Notes under the pieces: model-generated
Database searches by the model: none
Told to the model about the DNA's origin: nothing
What the model saw: the letters and a program-made list of their open reading frames with translations, nothing else
Part shown: piece after piece, positions 11,188 through 21,396 of the stretch
Numbering within the stretch: position 1 is the stretch's first letter
Layout of the letters: every line of letters starts with the position of its first letter
Position numbers and translations under genes: made by a program
NCBI RefSeq assembly: GCF_037126465.1
Contig: NC_088201.1
Coordinates: forward strand, 131,034,052-131,098,051
Length of the DNA: 64,000 nt
Reading direction: 5' to 3'
Source: Ornithodoros turicata
Lineage: Eukaryota; Arthropoda; Arachnida; Ixodida; Argasidae

Positions 11188-13309
11188 CTACAAATCGGCA
11201 GCATTATACGCGTCATTTACCGCGACGTGTCCCAGGCCTCACCACAACGCACGGTACTAAATGCCAGAACTTGTTTGAGCAAGCCGAAACAAGCTATGGT
11301 ATTACGGCACGCACGCGCCGTGATGTGTGAAGCGGTGTTCTTCTTTTCATAATGCTCTCACTTGTTTGATCGCGCAGAACATTTGGGATATGGTATAAAA
11401 TTGCTTTAAGAAAGCGTGGTAACCTCTCCACAAACTATGCTCGCTTAGACGATGATACTGGCTTAGGTGACATGACTTCTCAGTTTCTACGCACACCGAA
11501 TGAACTGAAAATGAGAACAACTGTTACCTCCTCAACTTGAAGACAATATAGTGAGACGTACTTTCCTCGTCGTGCGCTTGACCCACAGCCGACCGTCGGA
11601 CGGAACTCAAATGCGCGCTTCGAGGGTGGTGCGATTTTGTTTACACAGTCATGCCCGAGCGCGCGCGCGCGAAGGACATTTGGAACTTCTTGGAAACTGC
11701 ATAAGCGAACCCTTTGTTTTTGGTGCTTGTTTCGGCAATGCGCAGGTGGTGACGTGGGCTCATAGAGATATTTTTTTCTTCGCATAGCGTTGTGTGATCA
11801 CTGCTTACTTTTGCTTTAATACGCGCGGCCTCCGAAAACATGATTTACGAGGTGACCCAGTTTCTCGGAGAAGGCCTATTTACATCACCTTGACGCAACA
11901 TTTTTTTCCGCTAGGGTCCGCCATGACGGTTGGAAGTGCATTTTGATATAAAACAGATGGCTCGAACACATCTTCAAGGTGACCCTATTTCTCGGACTTG
12001 CAACCTTGCGGAAACGAGCGAGCATTGATATAAAACAGATGGCCGCAACCGGAGGGTTATATTATGCGCCTGTGTTTCGGCTATCTAGTTTTTCGTGCGG
12101 CTGGCACGGTAAGTTGTCGACATGCGGGTGAACCAGGAAGGTGCGTGGCATTTTGGTGTGTCGGCGCATGTTGAGCCTGTGTGCGCGGGCAGGCTAAAAT
12201 CGTGTGAGCTGTCCACGCGCCCGAAGTTAGTGCCCTGCTGCAGCGCGTCGCGGGACAAGAATCTACGTACGTCATACCGGTGTGATGAGGTAAGCCAATT
12301 TTTTGATGAGATCAACTTGTTCATAGTGCGACGATCTTAATATTGCTGCTTCCAGTATAGAGAAGGAACGCGGAGGTGCGACAGCACGGAATGTTCGGGG
12401 AGAGAGCAATCTGAAATTGTGTTTCTTCATACTCAGCTTGGGTTGCGTGTTGTTTTTAACATTGAGTACGTGCGAAGCTTCACTGCATAGCATTGTTTAA
12501 TAAGCATTGGAGCGTCAGTCACGACATAGCATCACTGTGCTTTGTGCTTGATTTAGTTAATATCTTAGGTTGAAGTCTAAAACTGCAATATGCGTAAAGA
12601 CGGGCTTGCTAAAGTCGCGTGAGCTGTCCACGAGCCACATGTTTCAGATATTGCTGCATGGTGCTCGTGAATCTATGTGCCCGTCTGCGAAGGTGAGCGC
12701 ATTTTTTCCGAGATGAACTCGTTCATAGTGCGACGTTGTGCCCTGAACTTATGTTGCTAAGGGTGCTTCCAGTTGTGCTCTGCGTACGAGCTGTGTCGCG
12801 TGCGCTGGCTATGTTTGAACAGAATATTCTGAGGGGAGCAATGTGAAATTGTGTTTCCTCATACTCAGCTTGAGTTGAGTCTTCTTTTTTTAAGCTTGAG
12901 TACGTGTGTGCATAGTATTGTTTAATAAGCGTTGGAGCGTCAGTGCGTCTTGAGCTTCACCACATAGCGCCACTATGCTATTGTCATTCTGCTCGATTTA
13001 TTTAATTTCGTGTGTTGAATGCGCGCTGTGTAAAATAAAAACGGACCCAAGCTCTATAGGGATCAGTTTTTATAGGGAGGTTTTTATAGCTCATAGGGAT
13101 CACTATCACGATGAGTTTATTTGCACTTTGTTTAATACACATTGATTTTTTTGTGGTTCTGTCACAAAATTCGTTGTCAAGAATCAACGCGCTCCATTGC
13201 ATCATTTGCCATTCTGCTTGACTGAAACAATTTTTAGGTTGAACTGCAAAGCCACACACATCCTAAACGATCCTAAGCTTGTTCTCAGGGGTGAGCTTCA
13301 CCTAACGCA

Positions 13310-14895
13310 CGCATGCAACCAGGTGAAGCCAACTTTACTCGTGTAGAGTGTGTTTTGAGATGTGTCCCTAAACACGTTTTTTTTTTATTTCCCATAACCA
13401 GCTGTGGCTATGTGAACATCGGGAGGCGACGGCATGTAAGCTGTTCAGCCTTCTAACGCTAGCTCTATAGAAGTATGAATCAGTTGGATAGAAATGAGTC
13501 ACCAATGCAATGGCAGCTGTCCATCTTTGCAAAGACAAGCGGCGCCATCTCTTGTATGTGTAAGGCAGAGCATGTAAAAAAGTTTCATTGTGGACCAGTG
13601 AGCAGCCAGATGGGGTGGGCTCGACCTAACGCACGCACGCAACCAGGTGAAGCCAACTTTACTCGTGTAGAGTGTGTTTTGAGATGTGTACCCTGAAAAA
13701 AAAATTTTCCCCCATTTCCAACTGTCGCTATGTGAACAGCGGGAGGCGGCGGCATGTCAGCTGTTCAGCCTTCTAACGCTAGCTCTCTAGAAGTATGAAT
13801 CAGTTGGATAGAAATGAGTCACCAATGCAATGGCAGCTGTCCATCTTTGCAAAGACAAGCGGCGCCATCTCTTGTATGTGTAAGGCAGAGCATGTAAAAA
13901 AGTTTCATTGTGAACCAGTGAGCAGCCAGATGGGGTGGGCTTGACCTAACGCACGCATGCAACCAGGTGAAGCCAGCTTTACTCGTCTAGAGTGTGTTTT
14001 GAGATGTGTACCCTGGAAAAAAAATTTTTCCTCATTTCCAACTGTGGCTATGTGAACAGCGGGAGGCGGCGGCATGTAAGCTGTTCAGCCTTCTAACGTT
14101 AGCTCTCTAGAAGTATGAACCAGTTGGATAGAAATGAGTCACCAATGCAATGGCAGCTGTCCATCTTTACAAAGACAAGCGGCGCCATCTCTTGTATGTG
14201 TAGGGCAGAGGATGTGAAAAAGTTTCATTGTGAACCAGTGAGCAGCCAGATGGGGTGGGCTTGACCTAACGCACGCATGCAACCAGGTGAAGCCAACTTT
14301 ACTCGTGTGGAGTGTGTTTTGAGATGTGTACCCTGGAAAAAATATTTTTTCCCCATTTCCAACTGTGGCCATGTGAACAGCGGGAGGCTGCGGCATGTAA
14401 GCTGTTCAGCCTTCTAACGCTAGCTCTCTAGAAGTATGAACCAGTTGGATAGAAATGAGTCACCAATGCAATGGCAGCTGTCCATCTTTGCAAAGACAAG
14501 CGGCACCATCTCTTGTATGTGTAGGGCAGAGCATGTGAAAAAGTTTCATTGTGAACCAGTGAGCAGTCAGATGGGGTGGGCTTGACCTAACGCACGCATG
14601 CAACCAGGTGAAGCCAACTTTACTCGTGTAGAGTGTGTTTTGAGATGTGTACCCTGAAAAAAAATTTTTTTCCCAATTTCCAACTGTGGCTATGTGAACA
14701 GCGGGAGGAGGCGGCTTGTAAGCTGTTCAGTCTTCTAACGCTAGCTCTCTAGAAGTATGAACCAGTTGGATAGAAATGAGTCACCAATGCAATGGCGCGA
14801 CGCAGCTGTCCATCTTTGCGAAGACAAGCGGCGCCATCTCTTGTATGTGTAGGGCCGCCGTCAGAGCATGTGAAAAAGTTTCATTGTGAACCAGT
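13310..14895 (-). repeat. ~318-bp tandem satellite array, 5 units (right arm)
   Basis: Same unit as at 1,660-8,060 in reverse orientation, with unit boundaries (aagctgttcag) at about 13,440, 13,759, 14,080, 14,400 and 14,718. The array lacks the 8-unit higher-order duplication seen in the left arm, so copy number changed independently after the palindrome formed. Confidence 0.92.
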
Positions 14896-14929
14896 GAGCA
14901 GCCGCGGATGGAGGCACGGGCCGATAGCA

Positions 14930-16200
14930 GTTGGAACCTACCAGCCCCAGGCTAAATCTATCTTATGGTAAAAGTTTCAATATCCCACAGTTAAACTTAT
15001 ACTATCTCATCTAGAGATTAGAGGGAGTAGCAGTTGGGTCTAGCGACGAGTGGAAGTGCAGTTCGAGCCTGTTAGGAAGCTCTAGACATAAGTGACCAAT
15101 GAGAGGCTTGTAGTCAGATGGGCCAATGAGCAGACCACTTGCAGTTAGATGAACCGATAGCAGTTGGTGTCTATCGAGGGAGCTGAGTGACCAATGAGCG
15201 CAAGAGATGACCGGGATCTCTCTGATGCAGCTGAACCAACCCACAGCTGGACCAGGAGGCTGTTGTACCAAATAAAGGTTGAAATCAACAATTGTCGTGT
15301 GCCTTGTCTGAAGCTGCTGCATTGTGGTTTAGGAGCGATAGGCTAGCCAATCACTATTCAGTAGGCTTAGCGTGGACCAATCAGGGCTAGATATCGGTAG
15401 GCTTCGGTGTGAAGCGACAATCAGTAGGCTTAGCGTGGTTCGGCATAGAAGTCTGTAGGCTTAGAATGGACCAATCAACGCGAAGTGGGTGGAGCCAGTA
15501 AAGAGTTGCGCCACGAGGTAAGTAGCATGGACCAATCAGGGCCAGCCACAGCAGAACCAAGCCGTACTCTATGACGCAGCTGGACCAATAGCATAATTTC
15601 TATTAAATGTGTAGGGAACCTTCTTCGGCGCCGTCAGAGCACGCGCAGAAACGTTGTGGACCAATGAGCATCAGGGTGGAGGCATGCAGTTAGCACGGGC
15701 CAATAGCAGTTGGGGCCTACCAGTGCATGACCCCCGCTAAAGTTATCTTATGGTAAAAGTTACAATCTCCCACAGTTAAATTGATCTCGTCTAGAGATAA
15801 ACTTGCAAGAGTGGCTTGCAGTTCAATGGATCAATAACAGCGGGTGAGTGACCACCTGCTGTTAGATGGACCAATCGGAGTTGGAGCCTATGAGGGAGCT
15901 GTGATCAACTAGAACCAATAAGGAGCTGGGTGAGCGGCCACTTGCAGTCAGATGGACTAACGAGCAGACCACTTGCAGTTAGATGAACCAGTGACAGTTG
16001 GAATCTACCGAGGGAGCTGAGTGAGCAATGAGCGTGAGAGATGTCCACATAGAATTATGGACCAATGATCTCTGATGCAGCTGAACCTACCCACAGCTGG
16101 ATCAGGAGGCTGTTGTACCAAATAAAGGTTGAAATCAACAATTGTCGTGTGTCTTGTCTGAAGCTGCTGCCTGGCTTAGGAGCGACAAGTTCAGGTAAGG
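14930..16200 (+). repeat. Direct duplication within outer right arm
   Basis: The block at ~15,110-15,345 (containing aaataaaggttgaaatcaac and gcctcctgg in reverse) is repeated at ~15,940-16,190 with small changes. The shared aaactttt/cccacagttaaa blocks at ~14,960 and ~15,755 belong to the same repeat. The left arm has only one copy, which explains about 520 bp of the length difference between outer arms. Confidence 0.7.
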
Positions 16201-17000
16201 AAATTACCGTTCAGTAGGCTTAGCGTGGACCAATCAGGGCCAGCCATCGCTAGGCTTAGAATGGGTCAATCAGTGTGAAGTGGGCGGAGCCAGTAAAGGG
16301 TTGCACCATCCAGTGTGAGTGGGCTTAGAACGGGCCAATCGGCAGGCTTACATTGGGGCCGGCCAATCAGAGCGTCTGGGAGGGTGATCAGTAGGCTTTG
16401 GCTTAGACGTCTGAATCGGTAGGCCTAGAATGGACCAATCAGCATGAAGTGGGCGGAAAGTTGCACACCACAAGGTAAGTTTGAACATCTGAGATAAAGC
16501 CGCAGTGGAGTCGCTGCCGAGCGCGCCATCTGGCGGGCGCTAATGAAGGCTATGTTCAGCGGGCTTAGTCAGCCAATCAGTGCGCTTAGAACGGGCTAAT
16601 CGGTAGGCTTAAATTGGGAACGGCCAATCAGAGGGCTTAGAAAGTCTGGAAAATGTGGAGAGTGATCAGTAGGCTTGGAATGGACCAATCAGCGGAGCCA
16701 GTAATCAGCATAAAGGGGCGGAGCTGTGCTCAGCGATACGCATGCACCAATCAGCGTGAAGTGGGCCGCAGTAGCTAGCATAAAGGAGCGGAGCTACATT
16801 CAACCAATCAATGATCAGTAGGCTTAGCACGGGCTATTCAGCGTGAACTGGGCGGAGCCAAGCCAACTAATTAGCATAAAGGAGTGGAGCTATGGTCAGC
16901 CAATCAAAGATCAGTGGGGCTTGGCGCGGACCAATCAACGTGAAGTGGGCGGGGCTAATGGCGGCCAATCAGATGGCTTTGGATTGGCTTGTGTTGGATT
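15340..17000 (+). repeat. CCAAT / GGGCGG motif array
   Basis: About 22 CCAAT pentamers by eye, mostly as GACCAATCAG or GGCCAATCAG, interleaved with GTGGGCGGAGC blocks (for example 16,276, 16,449, 16,848 and 16,937) and with gcataaaggagcggagc. CCAAT and GGGCGG are the cores bound by NF-Y and Sp1-type factors in animals, and both occur here in one preferred orientation. Whether they are bound is not shown by sequence; the array may simply be a degenerate minisatellite. Confidence 0.75.
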
Positions 17001-17090
17001 ACAAATGAATTTTGTTGGCTTAGAACTGGATTGTGTTGGCTTAGAGCTGGATTGTGTTGGCTTAGGCCTGGATTAGAATCGGCCATCTTG

Positions 17091-18955
17091 GATTAGAAAA
17101 ATGATGTCGTTATGCAGTACGGTTGTTATGCCGTATGGTTCTTATACAGGAACCGTTATTATGCCATATTAATCTATACTACTAACCTCAGGCCTGGAGC
17201 ACAGGAGCTAAACACATCTAAGCAGGCCTGAACATGATTACCCAGAACAGGTGACCCTAAACTTGAACCAAGAAAAATTAGAAAATCATCAACGTAGCGG
17301 ATTGCGGATCGGGTAACGTGTACCTGCTGTGGTATATAAGAGTGTATGTGTATTGAACAGTAAAGTAGTCGTGAGTTGCAGTTCGTCCTGTCTTGTGTGT
17401 GCCTTTTGTCTGTGTTTATGGCTGCGGCGGTGTGAGCTAGTCATGTCCCGACTTCCCCAACTTCGGACCCTCAGTGAATACACACTGTAAGCGCCCCCGT
17501 CATTGTACAGTAAGAGCAATAACATGCTAGATGGTTGTTGTGAGCTCCGATTGAGAAATTGAGGGGCGTTATCTATCTGGCATGTTGATCAACCATCCCG
17601 GTATCCCTTCCTGACATCATCTCTTCGCAGCGTGTCTGATCTCCAGGCATATTTAACAGTACAATAAGACTGATCATAAAGTGCATTAGTGACTTGCAGC
17701 CGTTGTGTGGATACTATCAAGGCATGGAAATAGTGCATGTTGTTGCACAACACTGAACACAAAATTTGAGCAGATTTTCCGTTTCCCAGATTATGCAAAT
17801 ATCGAAACAAAAGCGAACCAGGTTCCTATTTCCCCTGGATTCACATGCAAGCATAGATGAAACTGAAATGTGTCTTTCACTTATTTGAGCACGCCACAGC
17901 AGAACAGACCAATGAAGAACATCTCTTCGGGTATCGTGTAATCACTGCTACATTAGAAGACATTCAAAGAGACAGTTGCTTACTTCTGTATTGATTTATC
18001 ATCTCGTAACAGTAGATATACTTTTGTGGGACTGCTTCAGCAAACGACACTACACAGCAATGTGCTAAAGGACGCTGCAATCCTTTTGGAAGCATCATTA
18101 CTTTTCAAGGTTAACTATTGCCGGTACATAACCATGACCAATCACCGACAGGTTTTGTGCATTGTATAAGCACAGATATCCTGGAGGTCCTTGCTCGGAA
18201 ATTATCTGATATTGACTCATTTATCACAATAACTTCGTATTCGTGAGCCTTTTGTTCATATTCAGACAATAAAGGCTATTACGTAGTTCCACAAGCATTG
18301 CTTTTTTCATAGAAGCGTGCACTCTCATAGGTGAGTAAGGCCGCACAAGAAAAAAACAAAGATCCTTGCTACATTCCACATGCTGACTCCACTAATATAC
18401 CTGAGGTGTTGTACTGCAATAGAGTTTAATTGCACAGGAATACTAAAGGGCAATCCGTATAGAAATTTGAAGCTCCCTTGCTCCTATTGCACCGTGCTTA
18501 AAGTTGAAAATTAGATCAACTGCAGATACCGCCAATAGCATCTTCCAGATGAATATAACAAAACATAGGCTTTAGGCTCAAACTCAAGATGGTATTGACA
18601 ATTATAATAGGAGTCAGATTGTACATGCAACATCAAAATGGAAATGCGGTTCTGCCATGCTGTATCATGAGAGCATGGGCAAATTGTATATGGCCACATG
18701 ACAGTTGTCAACTACTAAAAGAAAGTTAGCTTGCGTCAACATGGGTAACGGATTTGTCCAACCAGTGCAGCCGTTTATATCCACACTGAGCACACGATCA
18801 CGTAGAAGAACATGCTCCCATGTTAACAGTAGCTATCGTGCTTTTATGTTATTGACAGCTGCCGTATGACCGCATATCTTTTCTGTGCTCGTGTGTTCAG
18901 TGTGGATATTGACGACAGCAGTAAAGCAGGGTAAACAAGCACCCATGTTACACTA
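17091..18955. other. Unique-looking interval, no gene recognised; TATA-like site at 17,333
   Basis: No long open frame and no repeat shared with the rest of the window. At 17,333-17,340 TATATAAG is followed 35-40 bases later by a short T/C-rich start-like region and a run of tgtgtgcc. The 17,100-17,560 part could be a solo LTR or a promoter, but I see no paired copy and no target duplication. The remainder is AT-moderate sequence without recognisable features. Confidence 0.4.
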
Positions 18956-19419
18956 GCGACTATCCTTGACTTTGCTGACCAAGAGCGAAGGAGGCGCCGC
19001 CTCCAAACTGCGCGCCAACAGGAGGACTCGCAAGGCGGAGCGCTGCGGCCTCTGCTCTTGCCTAACAGATGGCGCACCGGTAGCGCTCGGCTCAGGATAT
19101 GTGGGCCGCTGTCGTCTGCTTCTTCCGGTAGAGCTACGACCTTGAAGCTGACCCGCAGCCTATGCTCTGGCAGTATTGGCGCTTCGTAAGGACACGTGTG
19201 GTCGCGGTAACCTAAATCGCGATGACGGAGCGATACTGCGTAGTTTTGACGATTATGCTTTATGGATGTGTCAGTGCCAAATTTTTGGCCAGTTCAACGT
19301 TTTGCTCCGCTCTTATGCGTGAACATTGCCTCAGCTCACGAAAAAGGAAAGGGATGTTGCTGCTTTTGTTCTACTCCTGACACTGAAAGAAATCATTTAA
19401 AATAATTGTACTAAGTGTG
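18956..19419 (+). repeat. Dispersed repeat X, left part (interrupted)
   Basis: Matches the reverse complement of ~32,350-32,759 (landmarks ccttgactttgctgaccaag, tcttccggtagagctac, ccaaatttttggccagttc, ttgctgcttttgttctactc). The copy is cut at 19,419 by the LTR retrotransposon and resumes at 24,701. The CTATCCTTGACTTT segment at its left edge is the unoccupied target of the hAT-like insertion seen in the 32-kb copy. Confidence 0.85.
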
Positions 19420-19756
19420 TGTTAGAATTGGAAACGGATGCGGATTGGAATGTGGACGTTGTGTTTATATGATAGTGAGAATGGACGAAGTCGCTCGTGG
19501 TGTCAGGTACCGACAGTTAGGAGCGGTGCGTTCTCAAAGGAGCCGACGGGATGTAAGCAACACCGAGAAAATGATGATGTAAGCAAGAGGAAGGAAAGAA
19601 CGAGGCAGAAGGAGCTCAGGTGCCATCAAGGAGAGTTGGCCGAACGCTCACGTGCCTTCTCTAAGTTGTACATGTAGACTTCTTTGCATAAAGTATGTGC
19701 TTGTTAAACATCGACTGCTGCAATCTATTTTCCTGAACTATTGGGGAAACTTTACT
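19420..19756 (+). repeat. LTR copy 1 (337 bp)
   Basis: Starts TGTTAGAATTGG and ends GGGGAAACTTTACT. Near-identical to the following copy over its full 337 bp. Confidence 0.85.
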
Positions 19757-20109
19757 TGTTAGAATTGGAACGTGTTAGAATTGGAAGCGGATGCGGATTG
19801 GAATGTGGACGTTGTGTTTATATGACAGTGAGAATGGATGAAGTCGCTCGTGGCGTCAGGTATCGACAGTTAGGAGCGGTGCGTTCTCAAAGGAGCCGAC
19901 GGGATGTAAGCAACACCGAGAAAATGATGATGTAAGCAAGAGGAAGGAAAGAACGAGGCAGAAGGAGCTCAGGTGCCATCAAGGAGAGTTGGCCGAACGC
20001 TCACGTGCCTTCTCTAAGTTGTACATGTAGACTTCTTTGCATAAAGTATGTGCTTGTTAAACATCGACTGCTGCAATCTATTTTCCTGAACTATTGGGGA
20101 AACTTTACT
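19757..20109 (+). repeat. LTR copy 2 (337 bp plus 16-bp extra start)
   Basis: 19,773-20,109 is 337 bp long like copy 1. It is preceded by 16 bases (tgttagaattggaacg) that repeat the LTR start. Tandem LTRs of this kind can arise by recombination or by insertion of one element end into another. Confidence 0.8.
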
Positions 20110-20127
20110 AGCGCAGTCGGCAGGATT
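20110..20127 (+). promoter_or_regulatory. Primer-binding site, tRNA-Ser type
   Basis: agcgcagtcggcaggatt directly follows the LTR. From its third base (CGCAGTCGGCAGGATT) it is complementary to the 3' end expected of an animal tRNA-Ser (ATCCTGCCGACTGCG); the consensus would start TGGCGC, so one base differs. The tRNA identity comes from recalled tRNA-Ser 3' ends, not from a search. Confidence 0.65.
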
Positions 20128-20534
20128 GCAGCACCCACCATCGTCAGCAACACACACTTGAGCAACTGAGATCGACAGCACAACAGTGGGAGAAGATGAG
20201 CAAAGCTAGATCTACGTGAGAAGTTGTGGTGGCTACAGCTGAGCAGTACGGAGTGTCATCGAAGCGGCACTGGGAGGCTTCGACAAAAATGTTTCTGTAA
20301 GGCGGTACCTACGAGGGAGGTTTTACGAGGGCTACGGCCAGCAGAGCGAAGCGGCACCTACGTGGGAGGCTTCGGGAGCTACGGCTAAATTGGAGCGGCA
20401 CCTAAGCGGGAGGCTTCGAGGACTACGGTCAGAACAGCGGAAAGAACCGCAGAGAAGCAGCAACGAAACACAGACGCATCATAGAAGACTGCGAGGACAG
20501 GTAGGACTTTGTCCTGTTTTCTTCGATGTTCACC

Positions 20535-21396
20535 ATGTCGGTAACAACTAGGTCAATGGAGAAAAAGAGCCCTTCTGACGCCGATCCTGTAGAAGTCGTG
20601 ACAGATGAAAATGGGACCCAAACTGGGCAGGAAGATGTAAAAATGAGATAGAGGGAAAAAGAAATGGAACTACAAGCGTTATAGCTACAGATTGAATTAG
20701 AAAAGCTAAAACTTGCTCGAGCGCAGGCGGGTAGTGTAGGTGACGTGCAGGCTGGCGGGGCGCGGAGTATGATGGGGGAATATGCTAAAGAACTCCGAGC
20801 AGCGTTAGCGTCTATGCCAGATTCGCATGCCATAGTGCCCGCATGGTTTAAAAACTTTGAAAGGCACAGTTATTTTACCATTTCTGAATGAGAAGGTCAG
20901 GACCTTCGTAGCCACCCAGTCTGATGGGGAGATACTGCCGTACGATGAGCTCAAGAAAATCACCTTGAAAGAGCTGAAACTCACAGCGAACGAGTACAAA
21001 AGACGTTTTAACACGGCTAGAAAAACGGAGGGAGAATCATGGAATCGTTACGCGACGACACTGGAGACCCTATTTGAGTACTACGTGAACAGTCGGCAAA
21101 TAGAGACGATGGGGGATCTGAAGGCGCTGATTGTTGCGGACAGAATCAAATTGGTAATGACTGAACATATGCAGAGTTACGTCATTCAAAATGACACCGG
21201 AGAATGGCTACGGCCTAAACAGATCACGGAACTCGCTGGAAACTACGAGGAGAGCTACCAAAGTCGTATAGTACTGAAGCGAGAAAGCACGATAGCGGCA
21301 AAGGGTACTAGTGAGCGCGAAACAAGTTCACAAAATGTGTCAGGAAAACTGTCAGATAAATCGTCAGACAGGAAACCTTCTAGGTGTTATAACTGT
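20535..21396 (+). pseudogene. gag of LTR retrotransposon, broken (5' part)
   Basis: Frame starts at ATG 20,535 (MSVTTRSMEKKSPSDADPVE). It carries stops at 20,649 and 20,682 in a Glu/Lys-rich, coiled-coil-like stretch (LQIELEKLKLARAQ), and shifts frame near 20,860 just after VPAWFKNFERH. The main capsid-like part runs 20,866-21,380 (helix-rich, with WNRYATTLETLFEYY, typical of retrotransposon capsids). It ends in RCYNC, the first half of a zinc knuckle. The other half (GALNHMVRDC) lies at 24,488-24,517 beyond the inserted non-LTR element. Joined by position, the knuckle has the spacing C-X2-C-X4-H-X4-C. The gene is dead: two stops, a frameshift, an insertion and loss of pol. Confidence 0.8.

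Larger units (their letters stand above)
11188..17090 (-). repeat. Right arm of giant inverted repeat
   Basis: Reverse complement of the left arm. The inner unique part (11,188-13,310) pairs with 8,060-10,225, the tandem array (13,310-14,895) with part of 1,660-8,060, and the outer zone (14,895-17,090) with 1-1,660. Homology fades after ggattagaatcggccatc at ~17,070-17,090. Since the left partner runs off the window, the exact outer end is uncertain by a few tens of bases. Confidence 0.9.

Noticed and set aside
17289..17560. Possible solo LTR with TATATAAG
   Set aside because: No second copy, no target duplication and no TG...CA boundary could be fixed, so only the TATA-like site is noted.
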